Source: an uncultured Kangiella sp. (GTDB lineage Bacteria; Pseudomonadota; Gammaproteobacteria; Enterobacterales; Kangiellaceae). From it: a DNA stretch of 54,666 nucleotides. The translations under genes were made by a program, and so were the position numbers. Below, piece by piece: positions 9,455-18,180 of the stretch. Below the pieces are notes generated by a model. The model was not told the origin of the DNA and did not search any database. It was given only the letters and a program-made list of their open reading frames with translations. The number at the start of each line of letters is the position of its first letter. Position 1 is the stretch's first letter. Location: NCBI GenBank assembly GCA_950096615.1, contig CATNCP010000016.1:1-54666 (forward strand), in the 5' to 3' direction.

Positions 9455-11167
9455 TTACACAGGCTCTAGGTGCGTGATAATCAGTTGTAGTTCTTTTTGG
9501 TAATAGTCATTAATGTCTGGTCGAAACACAGCTCGTATATTTGATACTGGCTGTGACCATTGAGCAGGATCGACTCTAAATGCAATTGCTGAGATAGGTG
9601 TTGGGCAACCTGCTTTTTCTAGCGTGAGTTTTAAATGGTTCTCTCCGACTATTCGTTGATTTAATACTTTAAACTCATCATCAAAAGCTGGTTCAGCGAA
9701 ACCCTGTCCAAAAGGTCCGGCCGAGGATAGAAGCTCAGCACTGGCTAACTGATACTCCTGCGGCATCAAAGCACCGTCAGTTTCAACCACATCCTCCATA
9801 ATACTATCGCCTAAAACCTGCTGTACAGCATCATCAAAAGCACTTCGAAACTCTTCAAACTTGTCTTTATGCAAAGAAAGACCCGCAGCCATGGCATGGC
9901 CACCAAACTTATCGATCAGTCCGGGGTTCTTGGCATCGACCAGCGCCAAAGCATCTCTAATATGAACTTCTTTTACCGAACGCCCTGAACCTTTGATGTA
10001 CGCCTCATCAGCATTAGCGAACACAATACACGGGCGATAGGTTCTTTCCTTTAAGCGCGAGGCAACGAGCCCTACAACCCCTTGATGCCAATGTGGCTCA
10101 TACAAACACAGCGATGATGACTGTTCTTGGTCATCAAATGACATTGATTCAATTTGAGCCAAGGCTTCATCCTGCATTTCTTGCTCAACTTGCTGTCGGT
10201 CCGTATTTAAGCTGTGTAAAATCTGGGCATATTCTATTGATTTATCCTGTGAGTCGCTAAGCAAGCACTCGATACCTAACCCCATATCATCAAGCCGACC
10301 AGCAGCATTGAGCCTTGGTCCAACGGCAAAACCCAGATCCGTGGATTTGATTTTTGCCGGATCACGCTTTGCAACTTTCAGTAACTCAAGAATCCCAGGG
10401 CGACATTTCATTGCGCGAATGAGCTTCAACCCATGCTCAACTAGAATTCGATTATTTTTGTCTAAAGGGACAACGTCTGCAACGGTCCCTAGGGCAACTA
10501 AATCCAAGTAATGAGCCAGATTAGGCTCCGCGACATCTGACAATTCAAACCACTTCTTTTCTCGTAATAGAGCACGAAAAGCCAATAAGACATAAAACAC
10601 GACTCCTACGCCAGCTAAGTTTTTGCTGGGAAATTCGTCGCCCGGTTGATTAGGGTTAACGATGGCATCAGCTTTGGGCAATTCATCACCCGCTAAATGA
10701 TGATCAGTTACCAACACTTTTATTCCCGCAGCTTTAGCCGCTTCGACTCCCGCTATGCTGGAGATGCCATTATCAACCGTGATAATTAAGTCTGGCGACA
10801 TACCTTTAGCCACTTCAACCAACTCAGGTGATAGGCCATAGCCATAATCAAAACGATTAGGCACTAAGTAATCAACCGTCATGCCCAAGCGAGACAAGAC
10901 TAACTTAGCTAACGCGCTACTGGTGGCACCGTCGGCATCAAAATCACCAACGATTAATACCTTTTCTTCACCGAGCAAACTCTGCCACAATAACTCAGTC
11001 GCAGAATCAATACCTGTAAGGCTATGAAAAGGCTCAAGTTTTGATAGTTGGTAATCAAGTTCTTCAGCACTAGTAATACCGCGGTTAGAATAGACTCTAT
11101 TCAGCAAGCTGGACTCAGTAAGCGCGTGTTCAGTGTTGGAAACTCTGCGACGGATGTTTAGTGGCAT
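9455..11167 (-). CDS. recJ: Single-stranded-DNA-specific 5'-3' exonuclease RecJ
   Basis: DHH-family exonuclease used in RecF-pathway recombination, mismatch repair and base excision repair. At 570 aa it matches the usual length. Motif I DFDADG is at residues 75-80 and the DHH motif at residues 155-157 (VTDHH). The DHHA1 motif GGHAMAAGLSL lies near residue 420. A C-terminal OB-like region follows. It is third in the xerD-dsbC-recJ order known from E. coli, but the divergent Mth938-family gene sits upstream, so recJ has its own promoter in 11168-11258. Confidence 0.96.
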   Translation of the reverse strand: MPLNIRRRVSNTEHALTESSLLNRVYSNRGITSAEELDYQLSKLEPFHSLTGIDSATELLWQSLLGEEKVLIVGDFDADGATSSALAKLVLSRLGMTVDYLVPNRFDYGYGLSPELVEVAKGMSPDLIITVDNGISSIAGVEAAKAAGIKVLVTDHHLAGDELPKADAIVNPNQPGDEFPSKNLAGVGVVFYVLLAFRALLREKKWFELSDVAEPNLAHYLDLVALGTVADVVPLDKNNRILVEHGLKLIRAMKCRPGILELLKVAKRDPAKIKSTDLGFAVGPRLNAAGRLDDMGLGIECLLSDSQDKSIEYAQILHSLNTDRQQVEQEMQDEALAQIESMSFDDQEQSSSLCLYEPHWHQGVVGLVASRLKERTYRPCIVFANADEAYIKGSGRSVKEVHIRDALALVDAKNPGLIDKFGGHAMAAGLSLHKDKFEEFRSAFDDAVQQVLGDSIMEDVVETDGALMPQEYQLASAELLSSAGPFGQGFAEPAFDDEFKVLNQRIVGENHLKLTLEKAGCPTPISAIAFRVDPAQWSQPVSNIRAVFRPDINDYYQKELQLIITHLEPV

Positions 11168-11258
11168 AAACTCGGTATCTGTTACATTTCTTGTTGCTCA
11201 ACGTTATACTGTAAATAATCCGTTGGTGCAAAACAAACCCTAAACTGCTGTTGGTATT

Positions 11259-11627
11259 ATGGATATTTCTTTAGACAAAAACGCTGGCGACTTTCAGATT
11301 CGTTCATACAAAGAACGGACTATCTTGGTTAATAATCGTGAGTTTAGAGAACCCTTCACTGTATCGCTCAACAAGCTTACCCAAGAGCATTTGCCCAGTA
11401 CGGTGGATGCAATAACTGCTGATGCATTAAAAGAACTCAATATCCAAGACTATGAAGCGGTATTACTAGGAACAGGCCCCGAGCTAATACACCCGTCTTG
11501 GGAAATTATTGAAGCGGCGCAGATGATGGGGGCGCCTTTGGAAGTTATGTCGACAGGAGCTGCCTGCCGAACCTTCACCATTCTCGCTAGCGAAGGTCGA
11601 CAAGTATTGGCGATTTTATATCCCTAA
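11259..11627 (+). CDS. Mth938-like domain protein (DUF498/COG3737)
   Basis: A 122-aa protein of the Mth938/AAMDC family with no secure molecular function. The family pattern is visible: an N-terminal strand (DFQIRSYKERTILVNN), then LLGTGPELIHPSW in the middle, and GAACRTFTILASEGRQVLAILYP at the C-terminus. No signal peptide or membrane segment is seen, so it should be cytoplasmic. It lies divergent to recJ and between recJ and dsbC, where it is often found in Gammaproteobacteria. Confidence 0.85.
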   Translation: MDISLDKNAGDFQIRSYKERTILVNNREFREPFTVSLNKLTQEHLPSTVDAITADALKELNIQDYEAVLLGTGPELIHPSWEIIEAAQMMGAPLEVMSTGAACRTFTILASEGRQVLAILYP

Positions 11628-11676
11628 CGAACCTCTGACCTATTACAGCGATGCGTCAGGCCCAACTCGCCTAGTA

Positions 11677-12507
11677 TTATTTGTTAGCGACTTTTGAATT
11701 ATTACCTAAGTCATTCAAACGACGGTTCATGACTTCCGCGGGCAAGTAGCCACCAATCAAATCACCATTCTCTAGAATGATTCCTGGTGTTCCATTAAGA
11801 CCAAACTTTCTGACTAGAGCCATATGCTCTTTAAATGGCGTTTTGCAATTACCATTGCGATATTTATTGCGCACTTTTGCATCAGTCATTGCTGTCTGCT
11901 GATCATTAGCACACCAAATCCCGCGCAACTTATCCGCAGATTTCGAATCTAGGCCAGCTCGTGGAAACGCTAGGTAACGTAACGTGATACCTAAGTCGAG
12001 GTAATCTTGACGCTCTCTATGAAGTTTCTGACAAAAACCGCAATCAACATCGGTGAAAATAGTAATCACATGTTGCTCGTTAGGGGCCTTATAGACCACC
12101 ATGCTACTTTCGTCTAACTTATTGATTTCAGCAAGACGCATCGGGGATTCTTTCTTTTGGATCTCCGCCATGCGTTCAGAAGATAAGTTACGAACTTTAG
12201 GTGTCGAAATATCAAGCATCTGACCTTTGAATAAATACTTACCGTTATTAGCTATGTAATAAAGGTCGCCCTGAAGGACAAAAGAGTACAGGCCGTCAAT
12301 TTCAGAAGGCGCAATATGTTGAATACTGGCCGATGGGAATTTAGCCTGTAATAACTGTTTAATCTGAGCCTTGTTAAGTGTGTCTACCTGCTTGAGGTTT
12401 TTAACATTCGGCATTGCTTTAGTTTCTTTATTAGCAGCATGCGAAGCCGTTACTAAAAACAGCGAACCTAGCAGCCCTATAAACAGCAGTTTGCTAAAAT
12501 TTTGCAT
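11677..12507 (-). CDS. dsbC: Periplasmic disulfide isomerase DsbC
   Basis: Periplasmic thiol:disulfide isomerase that reshuffles wrong disulfides and is kept reduced by DsbD. I start at ATG 12507 (276 aa) because the signal peptide then reads naturally and ends at ASHA-A near residue 24; the frame stays open to 12573 but adds a non-signal-like extension. A dimerisation domain (about 30-85) and linker precede the thioredoxin fold with active site CGFC (C156/C159). A second cysteine pair (WCAND and GNCKTP) and the cis-proline TPG follow. The usual motif is CGYC, so Tyr is replaced by Phe. It lies between xerD and recJ. Confidence 0.93.
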   Translation of the reverse strand: MQNFSKLLFIGLLGSLFLVTASHAANKETKAMPNVKNLKQVDTLNKAQIKQLLQAKFPSASIQHIAPSEIDGLYSFVLQGDLYYIANNGKYLFKGQMLDISTPKVRNLSSERMAEIQKKESPMRLAEINKLDESSMVVYKAPNEQHVITIFTDVDCGFCQKLHRERQDYLDLGITLRYLAFPRAGLDSKSADKLRGIWCANDQQTAMTDAKVRNKYRNGNCKTPFKEHMALVRKFGLNGTPGIILENGDLIGGYLPAEVMNRRLNDLGNNSKVANK

Positions 12508-12661
12508 AAGTGTGGAGTTTCTTCTTTGAAAGGTTAATAACCATAGCATGCGGTTGTTGCTTATCCTAATCAACCGCTTCTATCCCATATGGCATTATTT
12601 TAGCCATGCCAATGAGTCAAAAGTAAGTCGATTTACAAAGATTTACATGCCTTGCTAATGC

Positions 12662-13588
12662 TTAACCACGAGGGTGATGTTCTGAGTGTAGTTGTTTTAA
12701 CCGCTCTCGAGCAACATAAGTATAGATTTGCGTGGTCGACAAATCGCTGTGGCCGAGTAGCATTTGTAAAGTCCTCAAGTCTGCACCGTGGTTCAATAAA
12801 TGTGTGGCAAAAGCATGACGTAACGTATGTGGCGACAAATGCGTCCGTATTCCTGCCGTTTTAGCGTAATGTTTAATTCGATACCAGAAAGTCTGCCGAG
12901 TCATTTTTGAACCTCTAGTGCTGAGAAACAACCAATCATTGGTATCCTCGCTGGCGAGATCCGGACGGCCATACTTTAAATAAGACTGTATTGAAGACAA
13001 TGCTTCTTCGCCAATTGGTACTAACCTTTCTTTGTCGCCCTTACCAATAACTCGCATGACCCCTTGTACAAAGCCAACCTGGTTAACTTCAACACTAATC
13101 AGCTCGGTAATACGCAGTCCACTGCTGTATAACAATTCAAGCATAGCTTTATCACGCAAGCCAAGCGGCGTCTCAACATCCGGTTGCTCTATCAATACTT
13201 CGACATCTTTTTCACTCAGAGACTTAGGTACGGGTGGTTGTATTTTGGGGTTTTCAATCTGCTGGGTCGGGTCGACTTTTAAGCGGTGTTGTTGACACAA
13301 GTAGCCATAAAACTTACGCAGGGAGGATAACAGTCGTGCCGTTGAGCGGCCACTGTATTGCTCTTGAAACCGGTAAGCTAGATAAGCTTGGATATGACTT
13401 TGCTCAACCCTGAATAAACTTGAACCTTGATCCTTTAACCAAGCAGCGAAGATTTTAAGATCAGTACGATAACTGGATAAGGTCGCGTCAGACAGCCCCT
13501 GCTCCATCCACACGTGATCACAGAACAGTTCTATTTCACTGACATCTTGTGCAGATGCATTGCTTTTTTTTCGTCGTTTATCGGCCAA
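12662..13588 (-). CDS. xerD: Site-specific tyrosine recombinase XerD
   Basis: Chromosome-dimer resolvase that works with XerC at dif under FtsK control. It has 308 aa, with an N-terminal SAM-like domain (20-110) and a catalytic domain (125-300). Catalytic residues are visible: R159 (GLRITEL), K183, H254 and R257 (HTLRHAFATH), H280 (GHSDLSTTQIY) and nucleophile Y289. The start is TTG 13588: there is no in-frame ATG between the upstream stop and this codon, and the N-terminal arm is needed. It is followed by dsbC, as in E. coli. Confidence 0.94.
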   Translation of the reverse strand: MADKRRKKSNASAQDVSEIELFCDHVWMEQGLSDATLSSYRTDLKIFAAWLKDQGSSLFRVEQSHIQAYLAYRFQEQYSGRSTARLLSSLRKFYGYLCQQHRLKVDPTQQIENPKIQPPVPKSLSEKDVEVLIEQPDVETPLGLRDKAMLELLYSSGLRITELISVEVNQVGFVQGVMRVIGKGDKERLVPIGEEALSSIQSYLKYGRPDLASEDTNDWLFLSTRGSKMTRQTFWYRIKHYAKTAGIRTHLSPHTLRHAFATHLLNHGADLRTLQMLLGHSDLSTTQIYTYVARERLKQLHSEHHPRG

Positions 13589-13693
13589 GAAACTATACCA
13601 GCATGAAAGTTACCTATAGATTACCCGAAGCTTGAGTATGGCGAAAGCATAATCACTTCAGCAAACCACATTCAACGTTTCTGCAACATACTA

Positions 13694-13749
13694 TCGGCAT
13701 AAAAAAGTCGGCATAAAAAAATCGGTATAAAAAAATCGGTATAAAAAAA
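13694..13749 (-). repeat. Four tandem 14-bp repeats extending the rplS terminator U-tract
   Basis: Four head-to-tail 14-bp units at 13694, 13708, 13722 and 13736, each of the form TCGGYATAAAAAAA/G. Read on the transcribed minus strand they are TTTTTTTATACCGA-like units starting in the U-tract of the rplS terminator. The two proximal units carry TATACC and the two distal ones TATGCC. No ORF is involved, and the xerD start is about 105 bp further left. Slippage duplication of the terminator tail is the simplest origin. Confidence 0.85.
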
Positions 13750-13766
13750 GCAGCCCAGGGGCTGCT
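13742..13766 (-). terminator. Intrinsic terminator of the rpsP-rimM-trmD-rplS operon
   Basis: The stem AGCAGCC (13749-13755) pairs with GGCTGCT (13760-13766) around a 4-nt loop. On the minus strand it is followed by seven U residues. It lies 21 bp past the rplS stop and closes the operon. Confidence 0.93.
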
Positions 13767-13787
13767 TTTAGTACTGCATTGAAAAAC

Positions 13788-14144
13788 TTACTTTTTAACG
13801 TCAAGTCTTTCTTTAATACGTGCAGATTTACCACTACGCTCACGCAAGTAGTAGATTTTAGCTTTGCGAACGTCACCACGACGCTTAATTTCAATGCTTT
13901 CTACTAATGGGCTGTAGGTTTGGAATGTACGCTCAACGCCAACACCTGAAGAAATTTTACGAACAGTAAAAGCAGAGTTTAAGCCGCGGTTACGCTTAGC
14001 GATAACAACGCCTTCAAAAGCCTGTAGACGCTCACGGTCGCCTTCTTTTACTTTAACTTGCACAATTACTGTGTCACCAGCACCAAACGTTGGTACTTCT
14101 TTATTCATTTGTTCAGCTTCTAGCTGTTGGATGATGTTACTCAT
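13788..14144 (-). CDS. rplS: 50S ribosomal protein L19
   Basis: Ribosomal protein L19 at the 30S-50S interface. It has 118 aa (E. coli 115). It starts [13 protein letters not shown] and contains [42 protein letters not shown]-type sequence and the C-terminal [17 protein letters not shown] region typical of the family. It is the last gene of the rpsP-rimM-trmD-rplS operon, followed by a strong terminator at 13742-13766. Confidence 0.98.
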   Translation of the reverse strand: MSNIIQQLEAEQMNKEVPTFGAGDTVIVQVKVKEGDRERLQAFEGVVIAKRNRGLNSAFTVRKISSGVGVERTFQTYSPLVESIEIKRRGDVRKAKIYYLRERSGKSARIKERLDVKK

Positions 14145-14199
14145 GGCTGTTGCTCCTCATTTGAGCGTTTGCTCTGTCAAAATTAATCGTTGCGAAAAG

Positions 14200-14955
14200 C
14201 TAGCTATTACTATGCTCTTCAATAAATTCTTGCAAAAGTTGCTGTTGCTCATCGTTAAGTTCGACTTGCTCCAACAAATCTTTGCGTCTTAGCCAGGTTC
14301 TCCCCAGAGATTGCTTCAGCCTCCAGCGACGAATCTTCTCGTGGTCGCCAGTTAGCAATATGGGCGGGACCTGCTGACCTTCGTAAACCTCAGGTCTTGT
14401 ATAGTGCGGATGGTCTAATAAACCCTCCACGAACGAATCTTGCTCCGCAGAATCTTGATGGCCAAGGACTCCCGGCAAGGTTCGAATAACTGAGTCCATC
14501 ACAGCCATAGCTGCAACTTCCCCACCGCTAAGAACGAAATCTCCTAAGGAAATTTCTAGATCGATTTCCGAGTCAATAACTCGTTCATCAATGCCTTCAT
14601 AGCGGCCCGCGACAAGAAGCAAATGTTGCTTCTGCGCTAAAGTTTTAACCAATTGATGGTCTAGCTTCTGCCCTTGTGGTGATAAATACACCTTAAAAAC
14701 AGGTTCGTTTTCGCTTATAGCCATAGTGCTTTCAGCGTAACGAATTGCTTCCGTTAGTGGTGCAGTCATCATTAACATGCCTGGGCCACCACCATACGGC
14801 CTATCATCAACGGTGCGGTGCTTATCCTGAGTAAAGTCACGCGGATTCGTTACCGCCACATTGACTTTACCCTGTTTTACCGCACGTCCCACGACACCTT
14901 GCTCGCAAATCGTTTCAAACATTTGCGGAAAAAGGCTGATGACTTGAATATTCAT
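14200..14955 (-). CDS. trmD: tRNA (guanine-37-N1)-methyltransferase TrmD
   Basis: SPOUT methyltransferase that makes m1G37 and prevents +1 frameshifting. The real start is ATG 14955 ([13 protein letters not shown], 251 aa), preceded by AAGGCG at good spacing; the frame is open to 15009, but that would overlap rimM. The family's [11 protein letters not shown] and the trefoil-knot motif [15 protein letters not shown] are present, as are the C-terminal DLL and EEHS segments. It lies 19 bp downstream of rimM and 55 bp upstream of rplS. Confidence 0.97.
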   Translation of the reverse strand: MNIQVISLFPQMFETICEQGVVGRAVKQGKVNVAVTNPRDFTQDKHRTVDDRPYGGGPGMLMMTAPLTEAIRYAESTMAISENEPVFKVYLSPQGQKLDHQLVKTLAQKQHLLLVAGRYEGIDERVIDSEIDLEISLGDFVLSGGEVAAMAVMDSVIRTLPGVLGHQDSAEQDSFVEGLLDHPHYTRPEVYEGQQVPPILLTGDHEKIRRWRLKQSLGRTWLRRKDLLEQVELNDEQQQLLQEFIEEHSNS

Positions 14956-14974
14956 CAACGCCTTCGCATCAGTG

Positions 14975-15493
14975 TTAATAGTCGGACTCCCAATCCACGA
15001 GCATTTCACCCGCCTTGAGGTCTACGCTGATAACGCTATAGTCCAGTACATAAGGAATCAGTAGCTCATCACCTTTCGGTTGCTTTACTACCAAGACATC
15101 ATTAGCACCAGTTTCCATCAACTTTTTCACTTGCCCCAACTGCTCTCCGGCTTGGTTTACGACGGTTAATCCAATCAGATCTCGCCAGTAAAATTCGCCT
15201 TCGCCCAGTTCAGGCAGCTGCGATTTTGCAATCGCAATTTCTATCCCGTGGTAACTCTCGGCTTGATTTCGATCATCACAGCCTTCCAGCTGAACAACCA
15301 AGGTTTTACCTTGCTCACGACCATTAATAATAGCAGTTTCCTGCCACTGGCCATTAAGCTTGATGTACCACGGCTTATAATTGAGAATATTCTCTTTAGG
15401 CGACGTGAAAGAATACACTTTCACCCAGCCTTTAATGCCATAAGCTCCATTTAATTTACCGACTGTAAGCGGTTCAAAAGCCTCAGACATCAA
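14975..15493 (-). CDS. rimM: 16S rRNA processing / 30S maturation factor RimM
   Basis: Assembly factor that binds S19 and helps mature the 30S head. It has 172 aa. The N-terminal barrel ([19 protein letters not shown], about residues 11-29) is followed by the C-terminal PRC-barrel domain ([12 protein letters not shown] to [16 protein letters not shown]). Ends in the usual acidic WESDY. It is second in the S16 operon, 20 bp after rpsP. Confidence 0.97.
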   Translation of the reverse strand: MMSEAFEPLTVGKLNGAYGIKGWVKVYSFTSPKENILNYKPWYIKLNGQWQETAIINGREQGKTLVVQLEGCDDRNQAESYHGIEIAIAKSQLPELGEGEFYWRDLIGLTVVNQAGEQLGQVKKLMETGANDVLVVKQPKGDELLIPYVLDYSVISVDLKAGEMLVDWESDY

Positions 15494-15513
15494 TCGTATT
15501 CTTAATTAATCGC

Positions 15514-15765
15514 TTACTCAGCTTTAGCTGCAGCTTCTTTAATCAATGCTGCTGCGCGTGGAGTTGCTTGTGCGCCTTCACCGATCCAGTGCTGGATACG
15601 GTCGTTGTCCACACGTAAACGCTCTTCGTTGCCACGAGCAACTGGGTTAAAGAAACCTACGCGCTCAATGAAACGACCATCGCGACGTGCGCGAATATCA
15701 GCAATTACCAAGTGGTAAAAAGGACGCTTTTTAGAACCACCACGTGCTAAACGGATGCTAACCAT
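15514..15765 (-). CDS. rpsP: 30S ribosomal protein S16
   Basis: Ribosomal protein S16, 83 aa. It begins [20 protein letters not shown], the family signature, and continues [16 protein letters not shown] and QHWIGEGAQ. First gene of the operon; the ATG is preceded by AGAGGA about 9 nt away. A possible leader hairpin (15799-15832) and promoter (15856-15885) lie upstream. Confidence 0.98.
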   Translation of the reverse strand: MVSIRLARGGSKKRPFYHLVIADIRARRDGRFIERVGFFNPVARGNEERLRVDNDRIQHWIGEGAQATPRAAALIKEAAAKAE

Positions 15766-15798
15766 ACGTTTGAATCCTCTAATATTAAATACAAAGTA

Positions 15799-15832
15799 CC
15801 CCGAAGCCCCCTGCTTTAAGGCGCTTTCGAGG
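15799..15832 (-). promoter_or_regulatory. Leader hairpin upstream of rpsP
   Basis: On the minus strand CCTCGAAAGC (15832-15823) pairs with GCTTCGGGG (15807-15799), one bulged A and one G-U, forming about nine pairs. It starts 34 nt upstream of the rpsP ATG inside the predicted 5' UTR. It might be a translational or attenuation leader for the S16 operon, but it lacks a U-tract and no known leader family is recognised. Confidence 0.4.
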
Positions 15833-15855
15833 TTTACAAATTTTTAAGAGCGCGA

Positions 15856-15885
15856 ATTTTACATGAAATTACGCCCATTTGGAAA
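15856..15885 (-). promoter_or_regulatory. Possible promoter of the rpsP operon
   Basis: On the minus strand TTTCCA (15885-15880) is separated by 18 nt from TAAAAT (15861-15856), four of six and five of six matches to the sigma-70 hexamers. Transcription would start about 85 nt upstream of rpsP. The remaining spacer up to 16046 is AT-rich with no gene seen. Confidence 0.35.
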
Positions 15886-16046
15886 CCGTTTTTGCCAATA
15901 TCTCTAATTATTTCGGGCTTTCAGCCGTAAATTATGCTTTTAAAGAAACCTGAGACCAAAAAAAGCAAAAACAGAACTTATTATAGCAAATTATTACCAC
16001 ACATTTTACAGCGCAGGATTGACTAAAATTTACGGGTAATCGACGC

Positions 16047-16079
16047 AAAAAAGCGGCTAAGGCATGGCCTTAACCGCTT
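16047..16079 (-). terminator. Terminator of the Met/Cys-rich secreted protein gene
   Basis: A 13-bp stem with one G-U pair (AAGCGGCTAAGGC 16051-16063 with GCCTTAACCGCTT 16067-16079), a 3-nt loop, then U residues on the minus strand. It lies 22 bp past the stop of the gene at 16101-16499. Confidence 0.88.
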
Positions 16080-16100
16080 ATAAAATCAATACGTTAGATT

Positions 16101-16499
16101 TTATTGCTGATTTGGAGAGCAGCTTTTTGCTTTTTCAGGGTCGATACCATGCTTTTCAGAAACACCGTTCGCACAGTTTTCCATTTCAGCATTTAAAGCA
16201 TCACGCTCTTCTTGGCTCATACCTTGTGCAGCCATCAACTGACTGAAGTTAGGCGCCATACACTGATTTAGTACGCCGTCCATCATCTCGTTACATTCAG
16301 CTTGAGTCACTTCCATGCACGACAACATTTCTTTATCTTCGCAAGCTTTCGTCATTTGCTGCTTCATCATCTGCATCATCATAGCTTCCATACCAGCTGC
16401 CTGTTGTGCTTTTGCACCTTCGGCTGCTTTGTCTTCAGCTTGAGCCGTAACCGACATTGCCATTAATGCAGTACCAGCAAATAGTCCAAGTAATTTCAT
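16101..16499 (-). CDS. Small secreted Met- and Cys-rich protein, unknown function
   Basis: Unrecognised 132-aa exported protein. I choose ATG 16499 because TTGGAG lies 6-7 nt upstream and the signal peptide MKLLGLFAGTALMAMSVTAQA then starts cleanly; the frame has an earlier ATG at 16511. The mature part opens with an Ala/Lys-rich stretch, then MEAMMMQMMKQQM. Six spaced cysteines follow (ACED, LSCM, AECN, NQCM, ENCA, KSCS). The pattern suggests disulfide-bonded helices, or metal binding through Met and Cys, but neither is shown. The gene is monocistronic between ffh and rpsP, with its own terminator. Confidence 0.75.
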   Translation of the reverse strand: MKLLGLFAGTALMAMSVTAQAEDKAAEGAKAQQAAGMEAMMMQMMKQQMTKACEDKEMLSCMEVTQAECNEMMDGVLNQCMAPNFSQLMAAQGMSQEERDALNAEMENCANGVSEKHGIDPEKAKSCSPNQQ

Positions 16500-16562
16500 A
16501 GAATTCTCCAATATTGAAAGTTTCAGTCGCCAGATTCTAACTAAACTGACACTAAGTACAAC

Positions 16563-17957
16563 CTATTTCCGACCAAAAGGAGGCATGCCTCCCATTCCAC
16601 CACCGCCAGGAGGTGTCATACCTTGCATGCTGCGCATCATTTTCATCATGCCACCTTTGCCTTTCATCTTCTTCATCATTTTCTGCATCTGGTTGAACTG
16701 CTTCAACATGCGGTTAACGTCTTGAATTTGAGTTCCAGAGCCATTGGCAATACGCTTTTTACGTGAGCCTTTAATCAATTCAGGGCGAGCTCGCTCTTTC
16801 GGCGTCATAGAGTTAATCATAGCCACCATGCGCCCTGTCGACTTGTCATTCATGACTTTTTGTTTCGCTGCTTCTGGGATTTGTCCCATGCCAGGTAGCT
16901 TATCCATCAGGCCTGCCATACCGCCCATATTGCTCATCTGTAGCAGTTGCTCACGAAAATCTTGCAGGTCAAAGCCCTTACCTTTCATGAGTTTCTTGGC
17001 AACTTTCTCGGCTTTGGTCTTATCAACCTTACGCTCAACTTCTTCAATCAAGCTAAGAACATCACCCATGCCAAGAATACGAGACGCTACACGTTCTGGG
17101 TGGAATGGCTCTAACTGATCCAGCTTCTCGCCCATACCGATAAATTTAATCGGTTTGCCTGTAATTTGGCGAATAGACAGTGCTGCACCACCTCTAGCAT
17201 CACCGTCAGCTTTAGTTAAAATAACACCTGTTAAATCTAAGGCATCATTAAATGCTTTAGCAGTATTCGCGGCATCTTGACCGGTCATCGAGTCAACCAC
17301 GAACAAGGTTTCTGTTGGCTCAACCGTTTGCTGTAATTCGCTGATTTCGCTCATCATCGCTTCATCAACCGCTAACCGACCCGCCGTATCAATGATGATG
17401 ACATCCATAAACTGCTTACGCGCTTCTTCAATCGCGTCTTTAGCAATATCGACTGGCTTTTGCTCGGTGTGGCTCGGGAAGAAAGTTGCTCCGACTTCAC
17501 CGGCGACCGTTTCCAGCTGCTTAATCGCGGCTGGGCGGTAGACATCGGCACTGGCTACCATCACCGATTTTTTCTCACGGTTAATCAGTAAGTGCGATAA
17601 TTTACCCGCACTGGTGGTTTTACCCGCACCTTGTAAACCGGCTAATAAAATCACCACTGGTGGTTTAGCATTGAGATCGAGCGCATCATTTTCAGCGCCC
17701 ATAGCCTTAACCAGCTCATCATTAACAACTTTAATGAAAGCTTGGCCTGGATCGAGCGCCTTACCAACTTCCGTACCGACGGCACGCACTTTAACTGCAG
17801 CTATAAAGTCTTTAACAACTGGTAGCGCCACGTCAGCCTCTAATAAGGCCATACGAACTTCGCGCAAGGTTTCTTTAACGTTATCTTCGGTAATTTTGCC
17901 CTTACCCGTTAGGTTTTTCAGGGCACCGGAAAGGCGATCACTTAAATTATCAAACAT
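16563..17957 (-). CDS. ffh: Signal recognition particle GTPase Ffh
   Basis: SRP54 homologue that binds 4.5S RNA and signal sequences and docks with FtsY for co-translational membrane targeting. 464 aa. N domain 1-90; G domain with GLQGAGKTTSAGKL (about 106-119), DTAGRL (about 191) and TKADGDARGGAAL (about 248); Met-rich M domain from about 300 with MGGMAGLMDKLPGM and a repeated MKKMKGKGGMMKMM tail. It is close to the S16 operon, as in many Gammaproteobacteria, and divergent from the ypjD-like gene. A TATAAT hexamer on the minus strand at 18071-18066 may be its -10. Confidence 0.97.
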   Translation of the reverse strand: MFDNLSDRLSGALKNLTGKGKITEDNVKETLREVRMALLEADVALPVVKDFIAAVKVRAVGTEVGKALDPGQAFIKVVNDELVKAMGAENDALDLNAKPPVVILLAGLQGAGKTTSAGKLSHLLINREKKSVMVASADVYRPAAIKQLETVAGEVGATFFPSHTEQKPVDIAKDAIEEARKQFMDVIIIDTAGRLAVDEAMMSEISELQQTVEPTETLFVVDSMTGQDAANTAKAFNDALDLTGVILTKADGDARGGAALSIRQITGKPIKFIGMGEKLDQLEPFHPERVASRILGMGDVLSLIEEVERKVDKTKAEKVAKKLMKGKGFDLQDFREQLLQMSNMGGMAGLMDKLPGMGQIPEAAKQKVMNDKSTGRMVAMINSMTPKERARPELIKGSRKKRIANGSGTQIQDVNRMLKQFNQMQKMMKKMKGKGGMMKMMRSMQGMTPPGGGGMGGMPPFGRK

Positions 17958-18180
17958 TCGCTATAACTCACTCATAAGATTTAAGTCAGTGGTCTTTATT
18001 GTAATTAGCCTATATCGAGGCCTTAGAACTCACTTGAAATTTGACGATATTTAAAATTATGAGGCATTATAACGAATAAACAAGAGATATGTGCCACTAT
18101 TTATCGCTAGAACCGCTTGTTAACGCGCTGTTTTCCTCTAAAATAGCCCTTAGAATCGACTGATAATTATTTACAATAAC

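Noticed and set aside
13694-13749. CRISPR-like short repeat array
   Set aside because: The 14-bp units are directly abutting with no spacers and lie in a terminator tail; no cas genes.
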